Assembly (NCBI RefSeq): GCF_042453785.1
Contig: NC_091677.1
Coordinates: forward strand, 22,011,501 to 22,075,500
DNA: 64,000 bases
Source: Malus domestica
Lineage: Eukaryota > Streptophyta > Magnoliopsida > Rosales > Rosaceae
Direction: 5' to 3'
Part shown: piece after piece, positions 11,093 through 22,984 of the stretch
Layout: each line of letters starts with the position of its first letter
Numbering within the stretch: the first letter of the stretch is position 1
Position numbers and translations under genes: made by a program
Notes under the pieces: model-generated
What the model saw: the letters and a program-made list of their open reading frames with translations, nothing else
Databases searched by the model: none
What the model was told of the DNA's origin: nothing

Positions 11093-12885
11093 TGAAGGAA
11101 ATATTGTGAAAAACATGTTCATTTGAGCAACATCTATAGCATGCAATTAACAATTAAAAGGCGGAATCATGCTTGCATGCACTCAAAAAACAAAACATTA
11201 ACCATGAAATTCAAAGCCTAGTAGATTGGTGAACCTTGACTCAACTTAAAACAACATTTGTTAGTTGAGAAATTATTTTGCATAAGCAAAGGCTAATCAC
11301 CCAAAAAGAGGGTCTTCATTCCTTGCATCTTAGATCTATGGATTTGGATGGATGAAATGGTTCTCCAAGTTCCCAAAATTGAGAACCTCTAAGTCTCTTC
11401 ACCAACGTTAGATTGGAGAAGAAATGAGTGACCTTGGAGTAGTAGGATTGCTAGCTAAATCCTCCAAGGAGGCCGGCCACTTTAGAGAGAAAGGAGAGCT
11501 TATGTTCTCATCCTTTCCCCAAAAGAAAACCCTAAATGAATTTTGGCTATAAAGTCATAGTTATACCTTAATTCATTGGAGTGGCAAACTTGTAATTAAG
11601 TCCAAAACCCACTCCTTTAACAAAATGGCCGGCCATAGGGTTTCGTTGGGCTTTTAAGGCCTTTGTGAATTATTTGTCATTAAGTTGTCATACAACTTAA
11701 GTCAATGGGCTTGACGTTCGAAGCCCATTGGGCCTTGAGGCCCAAAACTATCCCGAGGTCTTTAACGAACTTATTCGTTTGATTAATTAACATATTAATT
11801 AATCCTTGCCATAAATAATTAAACCATTTAATTATTCTTACTCATCTCCATTGTTTCTTCAATCTCCACCTTACACGGTGTACGATCCATTAGGTTCCTT
11901 TTAGCGAGGCAGTGGGCGATTAAAACCATTTCAAATCGATTGTGAATTGAAACTTACTTTCAATTCTCCCTTTAGTGATTATACACGTTTAGGGCTTCCA
12001 CAAATCATGAGTGACACCTAGCAGCATATCATGGTTACCCAAGCTAATTAGAAGAGGTGGAGAACCTATTAAGTTTAGGATTACAAATGCAATACGGTAT
12101 TTCTCTAATACAATACTCTTAACCACATTGTTTGGTTTGATAGTTTATTCATGTCTACTATCCAATGTGATTCATGTGCTTATATGATTACCTTGAATGT
12201 GATTTGGAACGACTTCCTAAATCTCATTCATACTCTGGCCAGAGATTTTTAATCATATCATAGAGTATTCTCCCCCAAACGGTTTGAAGGTTAGAGATCC
12301 CTTGTTGCGCATTCACTTGCCTCCATGGCTAAGTGGCTTAACCCCGACGATGTCGTGGACACCCTCGAATTGAGTGACTTTGACATAATCAAAGATCAAG
12401 GACTTAACTACAAGACAACTATGATGCCTCAAGTCAAATGACTACTTTGCATTATCCCAACCATGAGTTCTCATGTGACATGAGTATGAGAACTCTTCGT
12501 TGATCGTGTTCAGTGAACTCATTCCTTATTGAGCACCTACGTACTTGTCTTGGTGTCACACACACCAATGACTCGAGACTAGTCACTCTCCCTGAGAGAA
12601 GACACAACACGTACTGATCTTAACGGACTGTCAATGCCCAATTGGCAATCCTATGATCAGGAACGTTTAGGAAGTGTCTACGAAAGAATGGTCTCATGAA
12701 TCTAACTTCTTTAGATCGCATTCTCCCAATCACATATTCCTTGGACTTATCGTTTAAGCGTATAACATTTATATGAGACGGCTCAAACAATAATCTTTGC
12801 CCTTGATATTAAACTAGATTAGTTTAACATGTGAAATGTCCGTAAAGTATCATCATATGATTGGTTTTAGGGCACATTTCCAACA
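11093..12885 (-). mobile_element. Solo LTR (1793 bp) in RPL23 exon 4
   Basis: On the minus strand it opens TGTTGGAAATGTGCCC and closes ATATTTCCTTCA. The flanks are CTGTC (11088-11092) and CTGCC (12886-12890), a 5-bp target duplication with one change; CTGCC is the ancestral exon sequence. No internal domain or second LTR is present. It shares organisation and internal blocks with the LTRs at 16486-18376 and 14161-19330. It is probably Copia-type, by memory of similar plant LTR starts. Confidence 0.8.
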
Positions 12886-12905
12886 CTGCCAATGCCATCG
12901 TTTAA

Positions 12906-13482
12906 GTTCTTCACTTTCTTGTCTTTAGGATGTTTTTGTTGGTTTTCTGGATATTAAATTCACTATCATGTATACTTTGTTATGATTCTGAAATGGATCA
13001 TTTTCGTTTAAATGTCTGCTGGTTTTCGGGATATTAAATTTTCACTACCTTTTCTGCGTCCATTTCTTTCTCCTTTTTCTTCCCGACCCTTTTTTATCTG
13101 TCATAGATATATTTCGGTTGCACGATTTTGCGTGATTGCATTGCCAAATCGAAGTACTGCATTAAGGTGTAATAGACTGGTTTGATGAAGAATACCAAAA
13201 TTATCAAGTTGAAGGATCACATGAGATAGAAGCATTAAGAAATAGAATAACAGCAAGTTCGATGAATGCATCTAATTAAACTACTTTCAAGTATATTAAC
13301 AATATTGTACTAATGAATCCTAGTTATTCAGTATAAAATATTTCAATTGAAGTTTGTCATACTAATTAATATTTAAGATAAAGTTTATAAATATTTTTCT
13401 TTTAAAAATAAAGTATATTTAGTAATTCACCTTTATTTTTTAAGAAAATTAAATTAATAGCACATTTAGTATTATACCTTTT
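12906..13482. other. Region 3' of the RPL23 pseudogene
   Basis: This is probably the former 3' UTR, followed by AT-rich DNA. A short direct repeat, GGTTTTCTGGATATTAAATT at 12940 and its near-copy at 13021, is visible. No gene. Confidence 0.45.
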
Positions 13483-13686
13483 TTGTTATTTCACACAGTT
13501 ACAGTTGTTTTACATAAAAGTTTACCAAATATTATCATACTACTTTTTTTTTCCATAAGCACTTTTACAAAAAAGTTTACCAAATACTTTGCTGCTTTAT
13601 TTCACAACTGTTTATTCTCACAGCACAACACAGCAGAAACAGTTTTTTTTTATTTTTCAAAGCACATTAATACCAAACCAGCCCTA
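13483..13686. mobile_element. hAT-like MITE fragment
   Basis: AAGCACTTTTACAAAAAAG, TTTACCAAATACTTTGCTGC and TTATTCTCACAGCACAAC, ending ATACCAAACCAGCCCT, match the right half of the element at 56271-56630 in order and orientation. The left terminus is not recognisable. Confidence 0.55.
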
Positions 13687-14160
13687 AATCCAAAGATTAA
13701 GGTCAGTAGTAAGGTTGGAAATTATCTTTCTTGATCTATTTCTTCTCTTCATCTTCATGTTTTTTGTAGTAATCGCTCACTCCTTTTAATGTGAATAGCC
13801 TTTTGTAGCGGTTAAGACTTATTGTTTAACAATTGATCTTAGAGCGACGATTGTTGTTAAAATATGAGGTCGTGGTTATGTAGTTGGTGCGTTAGGCAAA
13901 CAACTATGAGGAGGAAGCTTGACGTTTGCTAGAGGTACACATAGCATAATTTTTTTACAATTATTGCAAGATTATTAGGTGACGGTGTTTGCTGGTTTAA
14001 AGGAATTCATAGTCACTTGTTTTTGTTGTTTGTCTTTGCAGGGACTTTAGTTGATGGTACAATATTTATCTTGTGTGTCTTGATGATGTTGAGTCTGGCT
14101 TGTAAGGTTTAGTCTTTGTGAACTTATCATTCATGCATGTTGGTTAGGTGCAGGTCTTCC
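13687..14160. other. Intergenic DNA, no gene seen
   Basis: Low-complexity, AT-rich DNA. The last five bases, CTTCC (14156-14160), may be one copy of the target duplication of the next LTR. Confidence 0.4.
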
Positions 14161-14395
14161 TGTTAGAGTTGTGCCCTAATATTGGGTAACCAACCCTATA
14201 TTAATTAATAAATAAATGGGCAGGATTTATTCATTCATGAACTTGGCTTTATATTAAAGAAATATATTGTGAATGAGTCTATAGGATTTTACGGTATGGA
14301 AGTAATGTCCTAAACGATGTTATAGCAAAGAAACTTGTATTCTATAGTCACCTAGTCCTTAAATGAAGTTCCTAGCCATTTGGAAAGTCAACTGA

Positions 14396-15793
14396 TGATG
14401 TGGTAGAAACTAACACACAAATTAAACCCTATAAATTATGCAATTGTAGAACAAGTAAGTAGGGATTGTTCTATTCTGGGGATTAGAAGGAATGCTAATC
14501 AACACAAATTAAACTTATAAAACTAACAAATAAGTTAAACTAACATTAAAACAATTACTGGGGGAATTTTGGACAAATTTAATTAAAACAAAAGTAAATG
14601 GCAGCAAGTAAATTAAGTTGTGAATGAAATATGGATGAAATGATAGCTAAAGGCACACATGAATCATATGCATACAAATCGATTTCCAATTATTCTTTCT
14701 ATAAACCATGAATGACAATGCCCCAAATTAATCATGAGTAGCACTAATTAACCCTCATATTTTCCTAAATTCATTGAATTGGACTCAGAGACGCAACCAA
14801 ATTATTCTTCTCAAGTTCCCTAAATATGAAAGGCATGATAAAGATACATCTCAAAGATCATTACGTTTTGTGAAAATCATAAGCCTTGACAAAGCATTCG
14901 TAACAATGAAAAGCATGATAATTATGCTAAGAATTTACTTAACTCAATCATGACTAGTGACATTTACTACTTACAAATATAAGTTCATAACAATTAGGTA
15001 AAATTCCCTTATATTCTAGCATCAAATCCTTGCATGCAAACTAAGTATGCATCCTTAATAAACGTACAAGAATAAGTTCTCTATAAAGCAGATAAGTAAA
15101 TCGCATTCATGTTTTATTAAACAATAACTGGATGTTATCAATTTATGTAAAACATATGATCATGGCTTCGAATTCTCCTCTAACTAAAAAGAAACTTAGT
15201 TACACATGTTCATCATAACTTAAAAGCAATCTAAAATAAACATTTAAACTTGAAACAAAGAAAGAAAGAACTTTGAAAATTCCAACACACCCTAAATCGC
15301 TGCAGGAATTTCATATATATATAGAGGGACGGCTAAATCCAAAGAGGAAAGGGTTTTGATGTTTTAAATTATTTTAGAACTCTAAGAATCAGGTAGAAAA
15401 TGTTGAAATGTGATTAGGATTCCTCTTTGCAGCTAGAGATATGATAAGATAATGTTGGATAAGATAGGATAAGATAATGTTCCTGTCCAACTAGGATTCA
15501 TCTTTCTTGTGTAATTCCTAGTCTTCGAAGCCTCAACTTTAATTTCTCCAGAGTTTAGCACATGTCTAACACCATTTAAACACCAAAAAAGTCCACCCCA
15601 TATGCTATCCACGCATGCTATCCAATCATAGTCCAAAACTGCTCCAAATTGCTCCATTTAGCTATTTATTGTCATCTTTACCAACTGGACCTACAATAAT
15701 ATGAAAATAACTTAAATTACCAAAATAAATGGAAATTAACTAAGTAAATGCAAAGAAATAAGATAACAAAGTCGCATAAATATGCTCCTATCA
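14396..15793 (-). mobile_element. Solo LTR (1398 bp), TGATAAGAGCATA-type family
   Basis: It starts TGATGTGG and ends GCTCCTATCA; on the minus strand that reads TGATAGGAGCATA at the start. The flanks ACTGA (14391-14395) and ACTGG (15794-15798) are a one-mismatch 5-bp target duplication. The sequence matches the element at 30704-32330 along its length, for example AAAGATCATTACGTTT and CCTTATATTCTAGCA. No coding capacity. Confidence 0.75.
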
Positions 15794-15932
15794 ACTGGAC
15801 ATTGACTATCCAAAAAGGTTGATGTGCATCACATAAAGTTTAGCATGGTCTCGTGCTACGAGTGTTGGTCACCTAGTGGATACACACGTGCTTGTCCGTT
15901 GGACAAGTTCATTGAACACTGACATACAAGAA

Positions 15933-16092
15933 GCTTAAACGTATGAAGCTTACCATATGTCAATTGTTACAAAGCTTCTAATTGTAGTATGCAAATAGTT
16001 GTCAGACCTAAGGCTTAAACGTATGAAGCTTACCATATGTCAATTGTTACAAAGCTTCTAATTGTAGTATGCAAATAGTTGTCAGACCTAAG
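15933..16092 (+). repeat. 80-bp tandem duplication
   Basis: Two head-to-tail copies, 15933-16012 and 16013-16092, start with GCTTAAACGTATGAAGC and end with GACCTAAG. They look identical to the eye, so the event is recent relative to the surrounding LTR. Confidence 0.9.
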
Positions 16093-16485
16093 GCATTATA
16101 GGTGTCTTATACTTGTAAATATGAACATTGATTTCACCTCAAATCCATCATTGTCTCGTATGGTCTAATATTGTGATACTTGGGTTCATATGTATGAGTA
16201 TGAAGAAACATGAATGCGCAGTAAGGAGTCTATCACCTTCTGGTAATTGTTCAATAGAAGGAGATATTCATCAAAGCCATTGAAGATCCATTTAAAAAAT
16301 CTTCGGTTGAAATACTTGTTGATCAAGTTATGTTTGAAAGAACTACTTCAACGTGAGATGCATCATGGTGATCATAGATTACCACATGTGATTTGACATA
16401 AATTCATATCACATAAATCTTCATTAGGATATGGATGTTAGAGTAATCAAATTGCATTGTAACTACAATCAAGATTCGAAAAAGT

Positions 16486-18376
16486 TGAAGGGAAATATTG
16501 AGATTTAAGTGGGATTGCTAGTGACTAGCATGCATATTCAATTCAAAATTAACATACATACGCAACGGAAGAAAATTATCAAAACTATAGTCATGCAAAT
16601 CCCCTTCAAGAAGCATAGATTCATATTTAGTGCATCTAAGAAACTTATTGAAAACAAGTTCAAGGATAAATGTGTTTTACCTTTGGACCTTAACTTGAGT
16701 CCAATAAGTGACCACCTCTAATACCTCTCTTCTTGGAGGTTCTTGAGCCTAGCCTCCCTCCTTGCTTCCTCCACCTTGATAGGTTTGGAACTCCCTTGAT
16801 TCTCCTCTAGTCTCCAAGGTAGAAGACCTATAAAGATCCACACCTACTAGTGTAATGAGATGGATGTTAGAATAACTAAAAGGAGAAGAGATGATTAGCT
16901 ATTTTCTCCTTTTGGTGGCCATCTATGTGTGTGTGTAGAGAGAGACTTATTTTTCTCTTGTTGAAAAGAACACACAAAAGCCCTAATAAAACTTTTTCAT
17001 TAAACTCCCTTTATAAAGGTAAAAAAAGTAAGTCAACTATTTGACTCTTTCTCTCTCTTCTTTCCTCATCTTTGGCCAGCCATTTAATGTTGGTTTGGAC
17101 TTTGGATTTTTATCATTTCAAGTCATCCTATGATTGAATAAAAAGATCCAATGGGCTTGGGCCTGAATGAACCCTAACTTTTCTTTAAGCCCGAAACAAT
17201 CTTTCATCGCTTCTATGATTTATTTAGACTGTCTAATTAATCATAGCACTTAATTAATCCAATTAATTAATTCCATCATCCTTTAGTTGTCTCACCACAA
17301 GAGTGTATCAATGTACAATCATTTTAGGTTCTAATTGGCTAGGCAGTGAGGTGATTGGTAGCAATCCAATTGATTAGTATTTATCCAATCATTGAGTGAA
17401 TTAAAACTTACTTTTAATTCTCATTCTTCTTTGATGACTACTTATTCAATCATCAAGAAGGACCCATAAGCCATGAGTGACATCTAACCATATATCATGG
17501 CTACCCAAACTAATGTAGAATTTGGTCGGAGAACCTATTCAATTGGAATTACAATGTAATTTGATCATTCTCTAAATCAATACTCTCAATCACATTACTG
17601 GGGTATGGATACTTTATGTCAAACCCCTAATGTGATTAAACTATGTCATATAATTCAATTGAGTTGTATGAGAATGCCTTTCATCATTACGCTTGATACT
17701 TCGGCCGAAGATTCCCGAATCATATATTATAGTATTATTCCTCTCATAACGAGGATTAGAGATCATTTGTTGATCATTCACATGTCTATGAGAATAAATC
17801 ACTGACCCCAACAATGCATAGAACACATCCAAGATGAGATGTGGTCATGTCTCATTATCAAATGATCAATTACGTATCTCCAAGACAACTATGACGTCTC
17901 ATGTCAAAGGACTACTTACATTATTCCAACCAGTAGAGTTACTTGCTTGACATATGAGTAAACCTCCATACAAGTACTCTCGTTTGATTGTGTTCAGTGA
18001 ACTCATTCCCTTAATAATCACCTACATATTGTCTTAGTGTCACTACACGAATGACTTGAGACTTTCCATCCTTCCTATTTGAAGGGAACATTGTATGTAT
18101 TGGTCTATGTATTGTCAGTCTCCCTTTGACAATCCTATGAACAGGAACCTTTTGGATATTTTGGTTGTGTGAATAATGTCTTTGTAGTCTATCATCATTA
18201 GATTACTTCTTCCATCGATCCATTGTCCATGGATTCACTATTTTGGACGTATATCATTTATTGAGATAGTTCTAATGAGTGACTTTGCCTTTTGCTATAT
18301 TAGAGTTATCTATACATACAGACATTGTCCTGCAAGGTTTCTTCCAAAGATTGACTTTCAAGGCATATCTCCAACA
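16486..18376 (-). mobile_element. Solo LTR (1891 bp) nested in the 14161 LTR
   Basis: On the minus strand it starts TGTTGGAGATATGCC and ends ATATTTCCCTTCA. The flanks AAAGT (16481-16485) and AGAGT (18377-18381) are a one-mismatch target duplication. Blocks such as AGGCAGTG, ATGAGTGACA and GTGTTCAGTGAACTCATTCC occur in the same order in the LTR at 11093-12885, so they are one family. Confidence 0.75.
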
Positions 18377-19330
18377 AGAGTATCATGATTAGTTCACGTA
18401 TACTTCTACTAATTTGGGTAATCATGCGCATGCTGCTAGGTGTCACTCACGGTTTGTGAAATTAAATTAATTCCTTAATTAATTTCGTTGTCAGCTTTAG
18501 TTAGAACCTAAGAGGTCGCACACATATGATAAATTATAGTAACCTAAATTAGTTCATTAATTAGTTTCACTATCTGCTTTAGTTAGAACCTAAGAAGTCA
18601 CAGATATATGATAAGTTATAGTGACGTTATATGGTTTATGGTAAGATATAATTAATTGTTAAGAATGTTGGATTAATTATTTGGGCCTATTAAACATGGT
18701 ATTAAAATTAAAATAGCTTTGGACTTTTTTTTTAATTTAAAAGGGGTCTAAGTCACAACCCCCAGCTGGCAAGTTAAATTAGGCTAGGCGCATAGGTCAA
18801 GGCCATGACTTCAAAACCCTATGAAAGGTGCGGCATAAAGAAGCAATGAGTCTCTAAAAATACTTTGTGTTTTCTCTCATAAGTTACGATCGTTCATTTT
18901 TGCCCCTTAGAGAAAGGAGAGAAAAAATCATAAGCTAAAACATCTAGTGTTGTCCATTCTATAGTGATCTAAGTGAGAGGTATTGCTAGCACATTTAAAT
19001 CAATAACTCCATCATCTGTTGGTAGATCTATCGGTGTGGATACTCTTAGAAGCTCACACTTAGAGAGCTTCGCGTGATCAATTATGAAGAGGAAGATTGC
19101 AAGTATCAGGATGATCCAATCATACGGCATGTACATGGATAGAGATTCAAGTAAGTTAATCTCTTCAGCTTCTTACTTTGTTACGTTATCAATTACGACC
19201 AACTGGATATATAATTGGAAGAACATATTGTATTTTATTTATTATTTTTCGCTACGCATTTAATTATTTAAATTAATTAATTCGAATAATATGCTTGAAA
19301 ACCCAATACTACCAATGATGAGGAATCGTA

Positions 19331-19990
19331 CTTCTAGAAGTTTAATTTGTGTCATTTTATATTATTTTATTATTATTTGCTATTTCTGGTTTTGTTATCA
19401 ATTTGCATGGCAAATTGCTATGAGGACATCTTTTTTTTGATGTCTCATAACAATGCTTACTTGTCGAATGAATGTCATTTTTTGCAAGTTTATTAGATGG
19501 AGATTCAAAGCTTTGTTCTTGTGAACGTTATCTTTCTGTTTGGTTGGATATGATTATAAGGTTAGATTTTGTATTATATTTATAATTTTTTAAATTATTA
19601 TTATTAAAAAGAGAGAGAGGATTCGAAACTGTTACTATAATTAGGGGAAATAAGAGTTTCAAACTCAAGTAGCATGGATAAATCTATAACACCCCATCAA
19701 CTAGATTTTGAATTATCTTTCTATTGGCTTTGTGATAAAAAAATCTGGTCATATTCCATGTCAATGTTGTTTATAGTTTGATTTATTGATAGAAATATTT
19801 CTTACACCTTTATAAAAGTATGATTCATTTCATAACCCGCCAAACCTCAACTAGTGAATTGAGTTGAGGAGAGTGATAAAGACTATACTATTGGAGGCGT
19901 AGGTAGAGTACGGAACATTGACTTTGAGACCACAACAATCATGTACCCCTTCCATCTTCAACGCCCTATCGCCAACACATTAGATTTTTA
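19331..19990. other. AT-rich intergenic DNA, no gene seen
   Basis: No coding or repeat signal I can name. Confidence 0.45.
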
Positions 19991-20140
19991 GGAAAACTAA
20001 TGAAAAAAATATGAAAACTTTGAGTTTTAATGATAAGGACAAAATAAAGGGTAAAGGGAATAGTATCAGGTTTGACCTTTTAGTGTAAAAATATGATTTT
20101 TCGTTAAAATGAACAATACCGTGAACTTTTCGTTAAAACT
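19991..20140 (-). mobile_element. Short dispersed MITE, copy A
   Basis: Ends GGAAAACTAATGAAAA and TTCGTTAAAACTC, with a core GACAAAATAAAGGGTAAA..TTTTAGTGTAAAAATA. Four further copies of this family of about 150 bp lie at 39020, 49388, 55520 and 55982. The short inverted motif AACGAAAA / TTTTCGTT is near one end. Confidence 0.6.
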
Positions 20141-20669
20141 CGCTAGATTTTTTTAGTAGTATGAAAGTACGAGCCGATACATCATGCTTCGTCATACAAT
20201 TGATAAGATGTTTAAAATTACATTTCTTAGACTATTATATAATAATTCTGATAATTCCAAAATTTTACTCCTCCAACACATCATGCATGCTCAGATTGCC
20301 CTATTAATACTGTCGACATACACATTATATTATATACATATTTACATAACATTCCCGTGACATCAATTGTCAAATGGTAAAAGAGCGTTGTGTGGGGGGA
20401 GGAGGAGCCGCACAAGTGGCTTTATGAAGGTGGTGGGCTGGACGTGGGCCCGGAGGGAAGGAGAGGGGACGAGGCATGACCCTTGACAAGGAAATGGTGG
20501 GGCCCACGAGGGGTGCATGACTTCGATTTCTGAATCGATGACGTGGCGGCGAAACGCCATGATGACTTTTGATTCAGGGTGGGGCGATTTCCTCGGCGGC
20601 GTCCCCGGCCATATCGTGGCACACCCATGCACTCATATCACCTTGCGTGTTTTTCAAGTCTGTCTCTCA
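20141..20669. other. Upstream region of SEC13
   Basis: AT-rich to about 20340, then markedly GC-rich from 20390 to 20640. Open frames in the GC-rich part on both strands are uninterrupted only because stops are scarce; I see no conserved protein in them. Confidence 0.4.
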
Positions 20670-20722
20670 AGCCCAATGGGCCGCTCTTCTCCAGGTATTG
20701 GGCTTCTGGGGAATAATGGGCC
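20670..20722 (+). promoter_or_regulatory. Cluster of Site II (TGGGCY) promoter motifs
   Basis: TGGGCC at 20677 and 20717, TGGGCT at 20699 and an inverted AGCCCA at 20670 lie within 53 bp. Such clusters are typical of plant housekeeping genes bound by TCP factors. They sit about 40-70 bp before the likely SEC13 leader. Confidence 0.6.
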
Positions 20723-21437
20723 TAATTTCAGCAAAAGCGTTGTATGCATAGAAACTGAAAGCACAGAGAAGTCTTCTTCCTGTGCGAGTTTCTTCGTTTC
20801 GCAGCAGCAGATACAATTCGCAATCCGCTTCCTTCTCAAACTGCGTCGTTTGGATCCCAATCTTTGCTTCCCCAGGTTAGATCCCTTGCTCTTTCACTGC
20901 ATTTCTTGTAGAATTTTGGATTGGGTGTTTTGTTTTTGTTGTAAGATTGTTATATTAATCCGTAACGAATTATTGGATTTTAATCAATTTCTGCGTTTAA
21001 TATTAGCTTAAATCGATTAGGGTTTGCATTTTTTGATATCCCAATCCGTTGCGTAGTGTTTTCGCATGAATGTGATATTCCTCTTAGAGATCTCAGTGCT
21101 GAAATTTTGCTGATTATATTGAGTACATAATTTGGGTATTTGCTCTGTCTGTTTGTTTGTTTGTTTGTTTTTGTTTTTTTTTCTGATATCGTTAATGTTA
21201 ATGCTGAAAACACGAAACCATCTTGCTTCTTTCTACATTTTGATATATTGTATCGAATTTTCTCGGCAACCAAACAGATGGGTTTTTGAGGAAAAAAAAC
21301 TAATGATCTCGTAATTGGAGGATTCGGGATTCTCTGGAGGGGCCATTAGAATTTATAAGATTATAATTATTTTTATTGAATTTTCGGTGATCTTATTGAT
21401 CTGAAGTTGTTGAAACATTAAAAAAGGAGTGGAGAAA

Positions 21438-22343
21438 ATGCCTGCACAAAAGGTTGAGACTGGTCACCAGGACACAGTCCATGATGTGGTCATGGATTAC
21501 TATGGTAAGCGCCTCGCCACAGCTTCATCCGACAACACAATTAAGATAATTGGGGTGAGCAATTCGTCCTCTCAGCATCTTGCAACCCTGACTGGTCACC
21601 AGGGGCCGGTTTGGCAGGTTGCTTGGGCTCATCCGAAATTCGGGTCTTTACTTGCTTCCTGTTCTTATGATGGGCGTGTCATACTGTGGAAGGAAGGTAA
21701 TCAGAATGAATGGACCCAAGCTCATGTTTTTGATGACCACAAATCGTCTGTGAACTCGATTGCTTGGGCTCCTCATGAACTCGGTCTTTGTTTGGCGTGT
21801 GGTTCTTCTGATGGGAACATCTCAGTTTTCACTGCAAGGTCGGATGGTGGCTGGGATACCTCAAGGATCGATCAAGCTCACCCAGTTGGTGTCACCTCTG
21901 TTTCTTGGGCTCCCTCAACAGCCCCAGGTGCTCTTGTTGGTTCTGGTCTGCTTGACCCTGTTCAGAAGCTGTGTTCCGGTGGCTGTGATAATACTGTAAA
22001 GGTGTGGAAGCTTGGTAATGGCGTTTGGAAGCTGGACTGCTTTCCGGCTCTTCAGATGCATGTTGATTGGGTCAGGGATGTTGCTTGGGCGCCCAACTTG
22101 GGACTGCCGAAATCTACGATTGCCAGTGCCTCACAGGATGGTAAGGTGATTGTATGGACTGTGGGCAAGGATGGGGATCAATGGGAAGGTAAGGTGCTAC
22201 ATGATTTCAATGCACCTGTTTGGAGGGTCTCATGGTCGCTGACCGGAAACATATTGGCTGTGGCTGATGGGAACAACAGCGTGACACTATGGAAGGAAGA
22301 AATAGATGGCGAGTGGCAACAGGTGACAACGGTTGAGCCGTAG
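21438..22343 (+). CDS. SEC13: SEC13, COPII coat / nuclear pore WD-repeat protein
   Basis: 301 residues, the usual length for plant SEC13. The protein is a six-bladed WD40 propeller. It pairs with SEC31 in the outer COPII cage for ER-to-Golgi vesicles and is shared with the Nup107-160 nuclear pore complex. Visible blades: GHQDTVHD..SSDNTIKI (residues 9-37), GHQGPVWQVAW..SYDGRVILW (53-84), SSVNSIAW..SSDGNISVF (103-131), VTSVSW..GCDNTVKVW (152-190), DWVRDVAW..SQDGKVIVW (210-240), APVWRVSW..GNNSVTLW (259-285). The ATG at 21438 is the methionine that gives the family N-terminus MPAQKVETGHQD; there is no upstream in-frame ATG. The coding region has no intron. The leader (about 20745-21437) probably contains one, with a donor at CCCCAG/GTTAGA (20875-20880) and an uncertain acceptor. 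Intact and probably expressed. Confidence 0.96.
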   Translation: MPAQKVETGHQDTVHDVVMDYYGKRLATASSDNTIKIIGVSNSSSQHLATLTGHQGPVWQVAWAHPKFGSLLASCSYDGRVILWKEGNQNEWTQAHVFDDHKSSVNSIAWAPHELGLCLACGSSDGNISVFTARSDGGWDTSRIDQAHPVGVTSVSWAPSTAPGALVGSGLLDPVQKLCSGGCDNTVKVWKLGNGVWKLDCFPALQMHVDWVRDVAWAPNLGLPKSTIASASQDGKVIVWTVGKDGDQWEGKVLHDFNAPVWRVSWSLTGNILAVADGNNSVTLWKEEIDGEWQQVTTVEP

Positions 22344-22920
22344 AAACTTGTTTTTGAAATTTTGCTTCTGTTACAGCACATTATATCTGAACCTCTTTAT
22401 CAACATAGCTCCTTTCATCAAAGTATCATAAAATTGATCACTTTTGATTAATGTTGATGAACCCGAAAAATTTCCTACTATGTCGCTGGAGTAATATGCA
22501 GTACACTCAGTTTGACTGTTTTGTTTTTATTGACATTTGGACGTGGTTTGATTTGCATGATCTTAGTTTCTTTCGATGTTTATCAAATTCTTTTGCAGCC
22601 GCACATTACACATTGCATACTAACTTGCAAGTTACTCTAACTACTCAAGGTGAAGTTATATGCTTGTTTGTATGCTGCGTTTGTCAAATGAAATGAGGAG
22701 CCAAGTTCACATCTTCATTTTCTTCTATGTTTTAGTTTCTATTCATATAAAGGTCTTGCGGTTTTGTTGTTCATATTGATGGTATGACGCCTGCGTATTG
22801 TATTGCTTAACGAATTATATGTGTTTGTGTGTGTTGCAAATTCGTTGCATAAAGTGGCTGGGGCATTCTTCGAGTCCAAAATTTGCATGTTATTAATCAA
22901 TTTGTGTTGTAGAGGGTAAG
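22344..22920. other. SEC13 3' UTR and flank
   Basis: Transcribed-looking T-rich sequence follows the stop. I cannot place the polyadenylation site with confidence. No other gene seen. Confidence 0.45.
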
Positions 22921-22980
22921 TGACACACCCCAATCCTAGAATCAAGACGTGCGCCTTGATTCTAGGATTGGGGTGTGTCA
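22921..22980. repeat. Perfect 26-bp inverted repeat with an 8-nt loop
   Basis: Arms 22921-22946 and 22955-22980 are exact reverse complements around the loop ACGTGCGC. The arm begins TGACACACCCCAATC. This resembles the terminus of the Gypsy-like LTR ending at 8700 (GATCGGGGTGTGACA), so it may be two LTR ends joined head to head. Confidence 0.9.
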
Positions 22981-22984
22981 GTAA

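Larger units (their letters stand above)
9664..12905 (+). pseudogene. RPL23: 60S ribosomal protein L23 (uL14) pseudogene, interrupted by a solo LTR
   Basis: The exon pattern of a plant RPL23 gene is preserved: exon 1 9664-9676 (MFKRG; the family has MSKRG), exon 2 9870-10152, exon 3 10801-10842, exon 4 from 11025. All junctions keep GT-AG. Exon 2 still reads the uL14 core ([28 protein letters not shown]) but has many family-atypical changes (CGG to TGG before MSLGL, for example). In exon 4 the expected Gly codon (GGA) in the AIxGPI motif is TGA (11039-11041). Fourteen codons later a 1.8-kb LTR (11093-12885) splits the exon; the last codons AANAIV and the stop resume at 12886. In living cells uL14 is a core 60S protein, usually 140 residues. 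This copy could make at most a truncated protein. Confidence 0.9.
14161..19330 (+). mobile_element. LTR (about 1.9 kb net) carrying two nested solo LTRs
   Basis: It begins TGTTAGAGTTGTGCCC, close to the start of the family at 11093-12885. After subtracting the insertions at 14396-15793 and 16486-18376 the remainder is about 1.88 kb, the same size as its relatives. The right end is uncertain: CTTCT at 19331-19335 would pair with CTTCC at 14156-14160 if the terminal CA had mutated to TA; another possible end is near 19312. It also holds an 80-bp tandem duplication. Confidence 0.6.

Noticed and set aside
20363-20632. Overlapping open frames upstream of SEC13
   Set aside because: GC-rich promoter DNA with few stops; the frames exist on both strands and show no conserved motif.
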